Shown: positions 44,927 through 54,707, numbered from the stretch's first letter. The stretch: DNA of 64,000 nt from Sphingobium sp. Cam5-1 (GCF_015693305.1 NZ_CP065139.1:558001-622000); one strand, 5' to 3'. Notes: generated by a model not told the origin, from the letters alone. Translations and numbers: made by a program.

Positions 44927-46294
44927 TTATCGTTCGCGGAACGACCGCCACATCAGGTCGGTCAACGGGTCGAACATATATTGCAATGCCGTGCGCCGCC
45001 GCAGGGGCACGACCACCTCCACCGGCATGCCCGGCTTCAGGACGAAATCGCCCCGCGCATAGCGCCTGATGAGCGCGATCTGCTCCGGCGGTATCTGCAC
45101 CTCGCCCACGAAATAGGACACGCCTGTCTTTTCCTCGACGAAGCTGTCCGCCGATACCCGCGTCACCCGCCCATCGATGATGGGCAGGCTGCGCGCCGGA
45201 AACCCTGCAAATCGCACCTCCGCCCTTTGCCCCACCGCCAGGTCGTCAATGTCGGCGGGGGAAAAGCGCGTCTCTATCACCACCGCACCGTTGCGGGGCA
45301 CGATGTCCATCAACACCTGACCGGCGGCGATCACGCCCCCCACCGTATGCACCGACAATCCGACCACCGTCCCGCTGACCGGCGCGCGTACTTGCGTCCG
45401 TGCCACTTCATCGCGCGCTGCCGTCCATTTGGGCAGAACATCGCCCAGCTGCGTTTCGACGTCGCGCAATTCGGCCGTCACCTTCTCCTGCAACCCCTGC
45501 TTCGCCTCCAGCGCCTTCAGCCGCGCTTCCCCGGCCATGCTGACGGAACTGTCACGCGCCGCCAGCAACCGCGCGCGTTGCCCAATCAGGTCGGCCTTGG
45601 CCCGTTCCAGCGCGCGAATGCGGGTCTTGCTGACAAATCCCTTCGCCGCGACATCTTGCAGACTGTTCAATTCGTCGCTGATCAACCGTTCCTGCTCGAC
45701 CACCGCCGCAACCTGCTCGCGATAGCCCAGCACCTGCGATCCCGCCTGGCTGCCTTCCTGCATAGCCACACCCTGTTGCGTCGCCAGCAGCGCCGATCGC
45801 GCGCCCATTTGCGCCCGCTGCGCCTGCATGGCGGCGTCGGCATCGGCGACGTCGGTCCCGGTCAGCGCCCGGAACTCCACCGGCTCAGTGATCGCCGTTC
45901 CCGCCTGCTCCGCCCTCAACCGAGCGCGCTGCGCCATCAACCAGATGGCTTGGGAAGCCAGCACCCGCTCCTGCGCCGTGACCGCCGGTGCGGCAAGACG
46001 GATCAGCACGTCGCCCTGCCGGACCTGCTGCCCTTCCTTCACCAATATCGCAGCGACGATGCCCCCGTCGCGATGCTGGACGCTCTGCCGCTGCCCCGCG
46101 ACGGTCGCACGGCCCGGCGCCAATGCCGCCGCGTCCAGCCGGGCAAAGGCCGCCCAGCCCAGGAACAGCAGGAAAAACGCCGCCGCGATCAACAAACCGG
46201 CCCGCACTTCCCGGCGGATATCCGGCCCCACGGCGGGCACCGTCCCCCCCTCTCCATTGGTCAGCAGGAGTACGCGCCGCGACCGCATCAACAT
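44927..46294 (-). CDS. HlyD-family type I secretion adaptor (membrane fusion protein)
   Basis: A 455-residue periplasmic adaptor. One N-terminal membrane helix (about 32-54, VRAGLLIAAAFFLLFLGWAAF), a biotinyl-lipoyl half (VQHRDGGIVAAILVKEGQQV), a long coiled-coil region (about 150-300), the matching half RAPVSGTVVGLSVHTVGGVI, and a beta-barrel end with IPPEQIALI and MPVEVVVPL. It links the inner-membrane ABC exporter to an outer-membrane TolC-like channel. The start MLMRSRR at 46294 overlaps the ABC stop by one base (TGATG). No TolC gene lies in the window. Confidence 0.92.
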   Translation of the reverse strand: MLMRSRRVLLLTNGEGGTVPAVGPDIRREVRAGLLIAAAFFLLFLGWAAFARLDAAALAPGRATVAGQRQSVQHRDGGIVAAILVKEGQQVRQGDVLIRLAAPAVTAQERVLASQAIWLMAQRARLRAEQAGTAITEPVEFRALTGTDVADADAAMQAQRAQMGARSALLATQQGVAMQEGSQAGSQVLGYREQVAAVVEQERLISDELNSLQDVAAKGFVSKTRIRALERAKADLIGQRARLLAARDSSVSMAGEARLKALEAKQGLQEKVTAELRDVETQLGDVLPKWTAARDEVARTQVRAPVSGTVVGLSVHTVGGVIAAGQVLMDIVPRNGAVVIETRFSPADIDDLAVGQRAEVRFAGFPARSLPIIDGRVTRVSADSFVEEKTGVSYFVGEVQIPPEQIALIRRYARGDFVLKPGMPVEVVVPLRRRTALQYMFDPLTDLMWRSFRER

Positions 46295-48006
46295 CACGCC
46301 CCCTCCGCCGAAGCCAATGATCGTGTCGCGGTTAGTGCGTTCAACACCTTGTCGCGCGGGCCGCTCATCCGCGTGCGGCCATGGTCCAGCACCAATATAC
46401 GATCCGCTGGCGCCAGCAGGCTGGTGCGATGCGCCGTCACCATGATCGCGGCGCCGCGCGCCTTTGCCTGTCGCAACGCGTCGATCAGCCGCGCCTCTCC
46501 ATCGGAATCGAGATGCGCATTGGGCTCGTCCAGGATCAGCACGGCCGGATCGCGGAACAATGCGCGGGCCAGCGCGATCCGCTGCGCCTGTCCCATCGAC
46601 AGCCCCGCGCCGCCCCACTCCAGCATCGTCTCATAGCCTCGCGGCAATCCCAGGATCATCTCATGCACACCGCACCGACGAGCGGCGGCGATCACCTCGG
46701 CGTCGATCCGGTCCCTGTCGGCGGCGGCGCCTCCCTCCTCAAAAGCGAAGCGGGCGATGTTGTCCCGGATCGTTCCGGCAAAGAGCGAAGGCTGCTGTGG
46801 CATATAGCCGATATGCGCCGACAGCGCTTCGTCATCCCATTGCGCATAATCCGCGCCATCGATGCGCATCGTGCCCCGGCTGATCCCTATTGCCCCGGCG
46901 GTCAGCCGTGCCAGGGTCGATTTGCCCGCCCCGCTCGGCCCGATCACCGCCAGCAGTTCGCCCGGCGCGATGGTGAAGGACACATTGTTGATGATCAGCC
47001 GATCCGACTGACGATCATGCACGGAAATATTCTGGGCATCCACCCGGCCGATCGGCGCGGGCAAGGCGGTACGCGGCGCCGGATCGAACTCCCCCTCCAG
47101 CCAGATCTTGATCTCCGCATAGGATTCACGCGCCTGCACGAAACTGCGCCATTGACCGACCAGCTGATCAATGGGGGACAATGCCCGCCCCAGTAGAAAG
47201 GATGAGGCAAATATCGCGCCGCCGGAAATCTGCCCATCGATCGCCAACAAGGCGCCCAGGCCCAGCGCGCCCGATTGCAGTGCGTTGCGCAGGAAACGGC
47301 TGACCATGACCCATCGGCCCGCCGCGAAGCTGGCGCTGGCCTGCCACTTCAGCATATCCGCCCGCTCGGCCAGATGGCGGCGCACCATCGAACTGCGCAT
47401 GCCCAGCGCGCGGATCGTTTCCGCCCCGCGCATGCTCTGGTCCAGGCTGGTATAGGACTGGCTCGCCGCCGCATTGGCCTGCGCCAGCGGAGAATAAATC
47501 ACCCGCTCGCTCGCCCACGCTATGACAAGCAGCACGGCGCTACCCACCAGCGCCAACAGGCCGATCCAGGGGTGGATGATCGTGCACACGATGATGTAGA
47601 TCGGCGCCCATGGCACATCGAACAGCGCGTTCATGACCGGGCCGGTCAACGCCTGACGAAGCTGGTCGCATTCGCGGATGGGCTGTTGCCGTCCGTGCTG
47701 GCCCGTCGCGGCTGGCGGCTGGCGCAGGGCAGCGGCGATCAGCGTCCGGGCAAACCGCCGGTCCAGCGCGATGCTCGCCCGCACCATGATGCGCGAACGA
47801 ACATATTCCAGCAGCGACAGCGTGGCGAAAGCCCACAGCACCACAATGGTCAGGAACGCCAGCGTCGTGCCTCCCCGGGTCGGCACGACGCGATCATAAA
47901 CCTGCAACATGTACAGCGTCGGCGCGAGGAACAACAGATTGGCAAGCGCACTGAACAGGGCGGCCCACATCACATGCGCCCGCACCGCATTCAGCACGGC
48001 TCTCAT
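46294..48006 (-). CDS. Type I secretion ABC transporter (PrtD type)
   Basis: A 570-residue fused permease-ATPase. Six membrane helices (about 10-300) are followed by the nucleotide domain with Walker A GPSGAGKSTL, Q-loop MPQQPSLF, signature LSMGQAQR (Met in place of the second Gly of LSGGQ), and Walker B VLILDEPNAHLD. No C39 peptidase domain is present, so this is the PrtD/HlyB-like form for non-processed RTX cargo. The start MRAVLNAV was chosen so that the first helix follows the usual short tail; GAGG lies about nine bases upstream. It heads the operon ABC-HlyD-RTX. Confidence 0.92.
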   Translation of the reverse strand: MRAVLNAVRAHVMWAALFSALANLLFLAPTLYMLQVYDRVVPTRGGTTLAFLTIVVLWAFATLSLLEYVRSRIMVRASIALDRRFARTLIAAALRQPPAATGQHGRQQPIRECDQLRQALTGPVMNALFDVPWAPIYIIVCTIIHPWIGLLALVGSAVLLVIAWASERVIYSPLAQANAAASQSYTSLDQSMRGAETIRALGMRSSMVRRHLAERADMLKWQASASFAAGRWVMVSRFLRNALQSGALGLGALLAIDGQISGGAIFASSFLLGRALSPIDQLVGQWRSFVQARESYAEIKIWLEGEFDPAPRTALPAPIGRVDAQNISVHDRQSDRLIINNVSFTIAPGELLAVIGPSGAGKSTLARLTAGAIGISRGTMRIDGADYAQWDDEALSAHIGYMPQQPSLFAGTIRDNIARFAFEEGGAAADRDRIDAEVIAAARRCGVHEMILGLPRGYETMLEWGGAGLSMGQAQRIALARALFRDPAVLILDEPNAHLDSDGEARLIDALRQAKARGAAIMVTAHRTSLLAPADRILVLDHGRTRMSGPRDKVLNALTATRSLASAEGA

Positions 48007-48221
48007 CTCGCGGCCTCGCCACCTCGCGGGCAAACGCTGCCGACGACGACTGAAACTGGCAGCGCCATCCTACCTCCCCAAAGCGCGACGGTTCAGCCCA
48101 ACTCATCCCGTCGAACGCACCACCGATCAACAGCGCAAAGGGATGCGGGGTGGCAAATCGGAGCGACGCATTGCCATTAAGAGCGGCGAGAGTCCGGGGT
48201 CTCGCGTTTAAAAGGATGGCC

Positions 48222-48254
48222 GACGCGAAGGCGGGGTTTGACCGCCTCCGCGTC
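48222..48254 (-). terminator. Hairpin downstream of SDR 48270-49073
   Basis: Arms GACGCGAAGGCGG (48222-48234) and CCGCCTCCGCGTC (48242-48254) pair with one mismatch around a seven-base loop, 15 bases after the SDR stop on the minus strand. On that strand a short TTTTAAA stretch follows. Confidence 0.65.
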
Positions 48255-48269
48255 GCTCACCTATGATGT

Positions 48270-49073
48270 TCAGCTATCCGGGCCGAGGTCGGGCGCCCAT
48301 GCAGCGCCGTTGATATGCGCACCTCCATCGACGAACAGCGTGTTGCCGGTCAGGTATCGCGCGTCCTCGCTGGCCAGGAACAGGGCAACGCCGCCGATGT
48401 CGGCCTCCGGGTCGCCCATCCGCCCCATCGGATTAGCCGCCGTGGTGGCCGCGGCAATCTCCGGCTCCGTACGTTCAAACTCGCGGTAACCGGCGGAAAC
48501 GGCGGCGGGGCAAATGATGTTGGCGCAGATTCCATATCTGGCCCATTCCCGCGCCGCGCTGCGGGTATAGGCGCGAAGGGCTTCCTTGCCGACATTATAT
48601 TCGGCGGTCCCCATATGCGCGTTGACGCCGTTAAGCGATCCGATGTTGATGATACGGCCCCAATGTCGGCTGCGCATGTGCGGGAACGCCGCCTCCATCG
48701 ACCATTTCGCGGCGTAAAGGCACATGTTCATGCAGGATTGGAACTGCGCATCGGATAATGTCTCGATGCGCTGCAATCCGCCGCCGCTAAAGGCGTTATT
48801 GACCAGGACGTCGATGGAGCCAAAGCGATCGACGCAAGCCTGGACGGCACCGACGACGTCATCACGCACCGTGACATCACATTTGCGGAAGTCCGCATCC
48901 ACGCCCAGGCCGCGCAGTTCCTCCACGACCTCCACACCTTTGTCCGCATTGAAATCCGCGACCAGGATCGACCCGCCTTCCTGCGCAAATCGCAACGCCA
49001 TGCCCCGGCCAATTCCATCGGCCGCTCCGGTAATCAGCGCCGCACGCCCGGCTAACCTTTTTCCCACGCTCAC
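48270..49073 (-). CDS. SDR family oxidoreductase
   Basis: A 267-residue SDR: TGAADGIGRG (about 15-24), NNAFSGG in place of NNAG, the serine region NIGSLNG, YNVGK catalytic pair, VDGGAHINGAAW near the C-terminus. The acidic ADFNADK turn suggests NAD preference. It is divergent from the SDR at 49230 across 156 bp. A near-match to the window's shared operator (GATGA-N6-TCAAC at 49127-49142) lies in this gap. Confidence 0.9.
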   Translation of the reverse strand: MSVGKRLAGRAALITGAADGIGRGMALRFAQEGGSILVADFNADKGVEVVEELRGLGVDADFRKCDVTVRDDVVGAVQACVDRFGSIDVLVNNAFSGGGLQRIETLSDAQFQSCMNMCLYAAKWSMEAAFPHMRSRHWGRIINIGSLNGVNAHMGTAEYNVGKEALRAYTRSAAREWARYGICANIICPAAVSAGYREFERTEPEIAAATTAANPMGRMGDPEADIGGVALFLASEDARYLTGNTLFVDGGAHINGAAWAPDLGPDS

Positions 49074-49229
49074 GCCTTCATCTCCTACATCTATTGCATC
49101 GTTCCTGACGACAGGGTTAGTAAAACGATGACGATTGTCAACAAACCAAGTCTGTGATTTATCGCTCGGCTATGATGTTCACAGGCGATCGTCGGCAAAG
49201 GCCGGGACAGCTGGAGAGGGTATGGCCCA

Positions 49230-50072
49230 ATGATGAAACGAAGTGAAGAAATTCAGCCACGGGTGGCGCTCGTCACCGGGGCGACGCGGGGCATCGGCCG
49301 TGCAATAGCGATCGCCCTTGGCCGCGCGGGCTTCGCCGTCGCAGTGACCGGGCGCACCATGACTGAAGGCGCTGGCCGAATGGAGAGCATGGGGGGCACG
49401 CCTGTGCCGGGCAGCGTGGCATCGACGGTGGAAGCGATAAGGGCGGCTGGCGGTCAGGCAATGGGCGCGCGGATCGACCTGCTCGATCGCGCATCCATCG
49501 ATGCAGGGGTCGCGGCGGTACTCGACCGCTGGGGGCGGATAGACGTGCTGGTGAACAATGGCATCTACCAGGGGCCGGTTATCCTCCAACCGATCATGGA
49601 CGTCGCGCTGGAAGACGCGGAAAGAGCGATCACCGGCAATTTCCTGAACCAATTTCACCTGAGCCAGATCGTGCTGAAAACGATGGTGGCACAGGGTTCA
49701 GGACGAATGATCTTCATGACGACCTTGTCCTCCATCGAACCTGCCGCCCGCTCTCCGGGGGTAGGCCTCTTCTATCTGGCGCCCAAGGCAGCGTTCAATC
49801 GTATCCCGGACCATATCAACCAGGAGCATGGCAAGGACGGGATCAGCGCCTTCCTGATCGAACCGCGCTTTACCATGACGGACACGCTACGCGCGGCCAT
49901 GGGCGATCAGGCTGAAATGATCGGACAGGGAGAAGCAGCCCGCGATCCGGAGGAAACGGCACAGACCGTTGTGTGGTTGGCGAGTCATGCAGACGCCCCG
50001 GCCCTTGCCGGACCAGAAATGATCAACGCGCCGGACTTCTTTACCGAACGAGGAATTACGCCGTCGGGATGA
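49230..50072 (+). CDS. SDR family oxidoreductase
   Basis: A 280-residue SDR with TGATRGIGRA (about 15-24), VTGRTMTEG after strand two (Arg suggests NADP), NNGIYQG in place of NNAG, the serine motif TTLSS and YLAPK catalytic pair. The C-terminal part APALAGPEMINAPDFF lacks VDGG. GGAGAGGG lies about ten bases before the ATG; ATG 49233 is equally possible. It faces LLM monooxygenase 2 with a 109-base gap. Confidence 0.88.
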   Translation: MMKRSEEIQPRVALVTGATRGIGRAIAIALGRAGFAVAVTGRTMTEGAGRMESMGGTPVPGSVASTVEAIRAAGGQAMGARIDLLDRASIDAGVAAVLDRWGRIDVLVNNGIYQGPVILQPIMDVALEDAERAITGNFLNQFHLSQIVLKTMVAQGSGRMIFMTTLSSIEPAARSPGVGLFYLAPKAAFNRIPDHINQEHGKDGISAFLIEPRFTMTDTLRAAMGDQAEMIGQGEAARDPEETAQTVVWLASHADAPALAGPEMINAPDFFTERGITPSG

Positions 50073-50181
50073 TCCCGTGCTTCCTTGCCAATCATATCAG
50101 ACCCGGAAGGCGGTTCCATTTCATCAGCTCACGACGGACCTTGCGGACTGGCTGCGGTCAATTGATGTTCTCGAGATACGC

Positions 50182-51486
50182 TTAGAACTCACGCAGGATT
50201 TCGCGCAGCGTCGTGCCTTCATATTCGGTGCGCACCGCGCCCGCCTTCTGAAGGGCAGGGATGACGCCGTTGACCAGTTCGGGAAGCTGGCGATTGTAAC
50301 CCGACCCTTCGATCAGGAACCCGTCGCCGCCCACTTCGTCCATGACAGCCATCATCTTTTCGGCAACCTGCTCGGGCGTGCCGCTGAAGTCCATGCCGCT
50401 CGCGCCCTGGCCCATGGAGAACAGGTCGCGGATCGATTTTCCTTCTTCCCGTCCAGCCTTCTTCATATGTTCCAGCGCGCTGGTGTGGCCGCCTGCCACA
50501 ATGTCCTGCGGCACGGGTACGTCGAGGTCATATTGCGAGAAGTCGACATCCAGCGACGACGACGCCATCACGATATTATGCTCGAACGCGGCCTGCTTTT
50601 CCGCTTCGGTCATTTCATGCGGTCCCTCGCCTTCCGGATAGATGTTGACCGGGGTGAGGAAGAAGACCTTGATGTCGTCGGGATTGCGGCCCTGCGCTTC
50701 GGCGCGGTCCCGAATATCCTGGCGATAGGCTTTCATCCCCGGAACGCCGCCGGTCATCATGCCCAGCACGACTTCGGCATTCTTGGACGAAAACTGGCGG
50801 CCACGCTCGGACGCGCCCGCTTGCGCCAGAACCGGATAGCCCTGCGGCGATCGCAGCGTGTTCAACGGCCCGCGCGACCGGAAATGCTTGCCCTCGAAAT
50901 TGATGGTGTGAACCTTGGTGTGATCGACATAGACGCCGGTTTCGGGGTTCGCGACCAGCGCGCCCTCTTCCCAGCTATCCCACAGCTTCTTGCACAGCTC
51001 GACGAACTCATCGGCAATGTCGTAGCGTTCGTTCGGCGGCAGCAGCTTTTCCATGCCGAAGTTCAGCGCCGCGTTCTTCTCGCTCGATGTCACCATGTTC
51101 CAGCCCGCGCGGCCCTTGGTCAGGGAGTCGATCGTCGAAAGCAGCCGGGCGAGCAGATAAGGCGGGTAGAAGGTCGTCGAAGCCGTTGCGATCAGGCCGA
51201 TATGCGACGTGTCCTGCGCCATCACGGGCAACAGCGGCAGGGGATCGAGCTTGGGCGCCAAGGTCGCATTTTTGAGGTCAAGCTCCATGGAACCGGCATA
51301 GCGGTCACCCACGATCGTCGTGTCTTCGAAGAAGACGAAGTCGAACTTCGCCGCCTCCAGCATCTTGGCCAATTCCTTATGATAGGAACCGTCCGCCCAC
51401 TGCGAGCCAAACTCCTTGCCATCCCCCGGCCAGGAAGTCGCGCCGAACTTCGTGAAATAGCCAAGGTGGAACTTCGTGTGGGCCAT
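50182..51486 (-). CDS. LLM-class flavin-dependent monooxygenase 2 (NtaA/DszA-like)
   Basis: A 434-residue protein of exactly the same length as, and about nine-tenths identical to, LLM monooxygenase 1 at 37902-39206. Differences cluster near residues 235-345 and 348-380 (for instance the MGQGASGMDFSGTPEQ segment). All FMN-site stretches are the same (RAGWNMVTSSEKNAALNFG, YPVLAQAGASERGR). It is the last gene of the run TonB receptor 2, NmrA, PhyH2, PhyH1, LLM2. It needs a separate flavin reductase. Substrate unknown. Confidence 0.9.
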   Translation of the reverse strand: MAHTKFHLGYFTKFGATSWPGDGKEFGSQWADGSYHKELAKMLEAAKFDFVFFEDTTIVGDRYAGSMELDLKNATLAPKLDPLPLLPVMAQDTSHIGLIATASTTFYPPYLLARLLSTIDSLTKGRAGWNMVTSSEKNAALNFGMEKLLPPNERYDIADEFVELCKKLWDSWEEGALVANPETGVYVDHTKVHTINFEGKHFRSRGPLNTLRSPQGYPVLAQAGASERGRQFSSKNAEVVLGMMTGGVPGMKAYRQDIRDRAEAQGRNPDDIKVFFLTPVNIYPEGEGPHEMTEAEKQAAFEHNIVMASSSLDVDFSQYDLDVPVPQDIVAGGHTSALEHMKKAGREEGKSIRDLFSMGQGASGMDFSGTPEQVAEKMMAVMDEVGGDGFLIEGSGYNRQLPELVNGVIPALQKAGAVRTEYEGTTLREILREF

Positions 51487-51575
51487 AGCCTGATACTCTC
51501 TCTAAGGTTTATCTCATTAGCTTTTCAATCGGTGGCCAGATGCGCCCCCGGCAACATCGTCACCCGGCTAGCTGA

Positions 51576-52505
51576 TCAATATTCGATGGTAGCCGGCACG
51601 GTCAGGGAACGAAGCTGTTCCGAGGCCGAGTTCCATGGCGTGTCGAACCCATCTACCACGGAACTATATCCCAAAAGTTGGCGAAGCGTGCGAGAGGTTC
51701 CTTCCATCCTATTTGGATCGAGGACCAGCGGAAAGTTGATCAAGGGGCGATGCCAGGGAGGGCAGTAACCGAAGTTGATTGACGCCCGCTGCCGATCCTT
51801 CGAAACATTCGCGCCAGTGCCGTGAAGCAGCATATCAGTATAGATCAGCAACGATCCAGCAGGTGCAATCGCGGGCACGGATTCGTAGAATGTGTTGCCG
51901 GACATATCGACCCGATCATTCCATAGGTGGCTGCCCGGAACTACGCGGGTTGCGCCATTTTCCTCATCGAACGGGTCGAGGCACCAGATGAAGCGTGCAT
52001 GATATGGAACCTTTTGCTGCCCCGTGTCCCGCGCCGTGTCGAGGTGGATAAACTGCGCTCCACTACCCGGACGCGTAACATTCGCGTCGAGACTTTGGAC
52101 GAGGTAACTTTCATTAAGTGGCGTAGGTCCGAGGATGTGCTTGACCAGGGCCAACAGAACGGGCTGCTCCAGTAGCTCCAGAAACACCGGATGGCGGTCA
52201 GGCAGACGATCAAGGCGCCGGTTCTTGGCATCCGGATCGACAAAGAATTGACTGACCCGGTTGATGTCCGCCGCTTCCTCTTTTGCGATTTCGGACGCCA
52301 AAACCTCGCGCGCAAGACCGACCTTCTCCGGCAGAACCGCGCCCGTCAGGATTGCATAGCCTGCGCGTGCCAGATCGGCCTTTGCCGTTTCCAGATCAGG
52401 AGTAGGCTGCGGAAGAGGCTCCTTGAAATCCAGTGGAACCACAATTGCGGCATCCCTTTTGGCGATCTGATAGTCGTCTATCGACAATGTGTTTCCAACA
52501 GCCAT
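51576..52505 (-). CDS. Phytanoyl-CoA dioxygenase (PhyH) family protein 1
   Basis: A 309-residue Fe(II)/2-oxoglutarate oxygenase. The facial triad is H154 and D156 (FIHLDTARD) and H228 (DMLLHGTGAN), with an arginine about ten residues later for 2-oxoglutarate. ENGATRVVPGSHLW is the family hallmark. It likely hydroxylates a small hydrophobic substrate. GGAGG eight bases before the ATG at 52505 fixes the start. It lies 89 bases before LLM2 and 185 bases after PhyH2, in the same direction. Confidence 0.9.
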   Translation of the reverse strand: MAVGNTLSIDDYQIAKRDAAIVVPLDFKEPLPQPTPDLETAKADLARAGYAILTGAVLPEKVGLAREVLASEIAKEEAADINRVSQFFVDPDAKNRRLDRLPDRHPVFLELLEQPVLLALVKHILGPTPLNESYLVQSLDANVTRPGSGAQFIHLDTARDTGQQKVPYHARFIWCLDPFDEENGATRVVPGSHLWNDRVDMSGNTFYESVPAIAPAGSLLIYTDMLLHGTGANVSKDRQRASINFGYCPPWHRPLINFPLVLDPNRMEGTSRTLRQLLGYSSVVDGFDTPWNSASEQLRSLTVPATIEY

Positions 52506-52690
52506 GTTCCATTCCTCCAAAATTCATCATGTCATCCCGCCGCCGTTGCCAGGCTACGCGCGGGAAGGGACAGGGACGGCCAGGACCGCCTCTGTCAGTT
52601 TTGATTGGGCAGGAGAGAAACGGCCCAGTCCCGGTACTGGATCTTCCCCGCGCCGTTTGTCTCTTTGCGTTCTCGCCTCGTGTCGGGAAT

Positions 52691-53617
52691 TCAGCGGTGC
52701 TGTTTTTGATATTCGAACCGCTGTTCTCCGAAGAGCACTGTATATGGGTCGCGCATTTGCAGCCGGTGACTGAACATCGGCATCTCCACGCCATACATGT
52801 GGTAGCCCGCGAAGCTGCACAGCTCCCGGATGCGCCGTGGCAGTTCACGCAGGCGCTCAGCTGTAACCGACAATGTGTGCGCCTCTTCCGGCTTCAACCA
52901 TCCCAGCGTGAATGATATGGCCATGGCCCGCCGATAGAAATCGGTCGTTTGGTTCGGGCCACCGCCATGGATCGTCTTGCCGGTGAAATATAAAGCATCA
53001 CCAGCTTTCATGATCGCGAGGACCGGCGCCCTTGCAGCATCCAGTGCATAAGGATCGATTGTCATGTCCTTATGGCTTCCAACGACTACTCTTGTCGCAC
53101 CCGCTTCTTCAGTGAAATCGGATAGCGCCAACAGGCAATTGACAACCAACTGCTGATCCCCGCCCGCGAGTTCAGGCCATGTGCCCTCATCCCGATGAAG
53201 CACCTGCGCATCTTCACCCGGCCCGATCTCGATCAGTTGCGCGGCGTTCAACTGAATTTCGCCGCACCATGGCAGGCTCTTTTCAGCCCATGCGAGATAA
53301 CGCGCGTCCAGAATGGCTTCGACGACGGCGTCGCTCTTCTGCACAAGACCTTCCAACCTCTTGGTATTGGGCAGGAATGCACCGTAAGCGTCACCGTCAT
53401 AATCGGTCTTGGGATTGATCCCGGCCAGATGCGGTTCAAGATCGGCAATGATCCGCGCCAGCAAGTCTGGAGAGAGAACCTGCTGAACAATGACCGCGCC
53501 GTCGCGATCTGTTACAGCCATGATGTCATCTGCGGTTGCATCGGCCGACAGCGTCGTCAGTCCTGCGCGTGATTCCTCTATAACGGGATGAGAATTGGAT
53601 GTGATGCTCATGCTCAT
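52691..53617 (-). CDS. Phytanoyl-CoA dioxygenase (PhyH) family protein 2
   Basis: A 308-residue Fe(II)/2-oxoglutarate oxygenase. The triad is H141 and D143 (VLHRDEGTW) and H217 (KTIHGGGPNQ), with R229/R230 as candidate 2-oxoglutarate ligand. EAGATRVVVGSHKD is the family hallmark. Sequence similarity to the other two PhyH proteins is moderate, so substrates may differ. The next gene upstream (NmrA-like) ends 48 bases before it. Confidence 0.9.
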   Translation of the reverse strand: MSMSITSNSHPVIEESRAGLTTLSADATADDIMAVTDRDGAVIVQQVLSPDLLARIIADLEPHLAGINPKTDYDGDAYGAFLPNTKRLEGLVQKSDAVVEAILDARYLAWAEKSLPWCGEIQLNAAQLIEIGPGEDAQVLHRDEGTWPELAGGDQQLVVNCLLALSDFTEEAGATRVVVGSHKDMTIDPYALDAARAPVLAIMKAGDALYFTGKTIHGGGPNQTTDFYRRAMAISFTLGWLKPEEAHTLSVTAERLRELPRRIRELCSFAGYHMYGVEMPMFSHRLQMRDPYTVLFGEQRFEYQKQHR

Positions 53618-53665
53618 ATATCGTCTCCAACGGGATTTAGGACACCCGCAACCCGAATGGCTGTG

Positions 53666-54538
53666 TCACGCAACATTGTCGCAAACGCCGGCATCGATAT
53701 AGCTTGCCAACACGTCTCTGAGCGAAACCGGAGGCCGGCCCGATAATTTCTCTACATCGCCCGTGACAATGTCGTATCCAGCTTCCGAAGTCTTGCTTTT
53801 GATATCCAGAACAAGTCCAATATATTCAGATGGGTATCCCGCCGCCTCAAGTTCATGCTTGATTTGTTCGAGAGAGGTTTCGACTATTTCGACCCTCTTG
53901 CCCGTTATCTTCGAGACAAGGGCAGCTCGGTCGGCCACCGAAAGCGCCTCTGGCCCGGTAGCGTTGTAAATGGCTCCTGCATGCCCCTCGCCAACCAGGA
54001 TCGCGGCCGCCGCTGCCGCGACGTCGTCGCGACTGACAAACCCGACCCGATTTTCACTTAGCTCTGCCAACCGCCCGATGGTCTGCCACTTCAGTACCTC
54101 CTGAGCAAAGGATTCCATGAAATAGCCTGCGCGAAGGATCGTCCAGGACGTCGCACGCTTCATAAGATGCTGCTCCCCCGCCCAGCTGGCGGCCCCAAAA
54201 TGGGGTTCGGCTTCCTTGCGCGTTCCGACATCGGAGATGAGGACGATGTGTCCGACTTCAGCCGCGCATGCCGCGTCGATCGCCTGGCGCAAATGTCGGG
54301 TTCGAGCACCGTATGAGACATCGAGTGTCGGGATGAGGAGCAAGCGATCGAGACCGGCATAGGCTTCTCCCAATCGATCCGGAACATCATAGTCCCCAAA
54401 CCGCGCCTCACCTCCAATTTCAATGCTTTCCGGAGAGCGAGATATCCCGACCACCTCATGATCGCCCGATAACTCTATCAGCCGCCTCAAGACAATTTTG
54501 CCAAGATGCCCGCTGGCACCGCTAACCCCGATCTTCAT
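53666..54538 (-). CDS. NmrA-like / NAD(P)H:quinone oxidoreductase-type atypical SDR
   Basis: A 290-residue atypical SDR: cofactor motif GASGHLG (about 7-13), DVPDRLGEAYAGLDRLLLIP, and ILRAGYFMES, YNATGPEALSVAD as in QOR2/NmrA-like proteins. It lacks the YxxxK pair in the classical place. It may reduce quinones or act as a redox sensor; in this operon a reductase for an oxidised intermediate is possible. MKIGVSG at 54538 is taken as start because the cofactor strand then begins at residue 2. Confidence 0.85.
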   Translation of the reverse strand: MKIGVSGASGHLGKIVLRRLIELSGDHEVVGISRSPESIEIGGEARFGDYDVPDRLGEAYAGLDRLLLIPTLDVSYGARTRHLRQAIDAACAAEVGHIVLISDVGTRKEAEPHFGAASWAGEQHLMKRATSWTILRAGYFMESFAQEVLKWQTIGRLAELSENRVGFVSRDDVAAAAAAILVGEGHAGAIYNATGPEALSVADRAALVSKITGKRVEIVETSLEQIKHELEAAGYPSEYIGLVLDIKSKTSEAGYDIVTGDVEKLSGRPPVSLRDVLASYIDAGVCDNVA

Positions 54539-54707
54539 CCTAAACACCTAAATCCAAATCCGACGCGTGCATTATTGCTGGCGGCCTTCTCTCCCACGTC
54601 TTGGCGCTGTCCATTTCACCACCCGAAACATCTAATAGTCCGTACCGAGCTGCCTGGTTCTACTATCCAGATCGGCCGGGGACGGGCCATGCATTCACTC
54701 CAAACCG

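Noticed and set aside
49127..49142. GATGA-N6-TCAAC between the divergent SDR genes as a seventh operator
   Set aside because: One base differs from the exact motif, there is no tandem partner, and it overlaps a TTGACA. Kept only as a weak candidate, not counted in the regulon.
50077..51768. A long open frame antisense to LLM monooxygenase 2 (similar ones lie opposite the BVMO and two SDR genes)
   Set aside because: Composition effect; arginine- and histidine-rich product without any family motif. The sense frames carry clear protein families.
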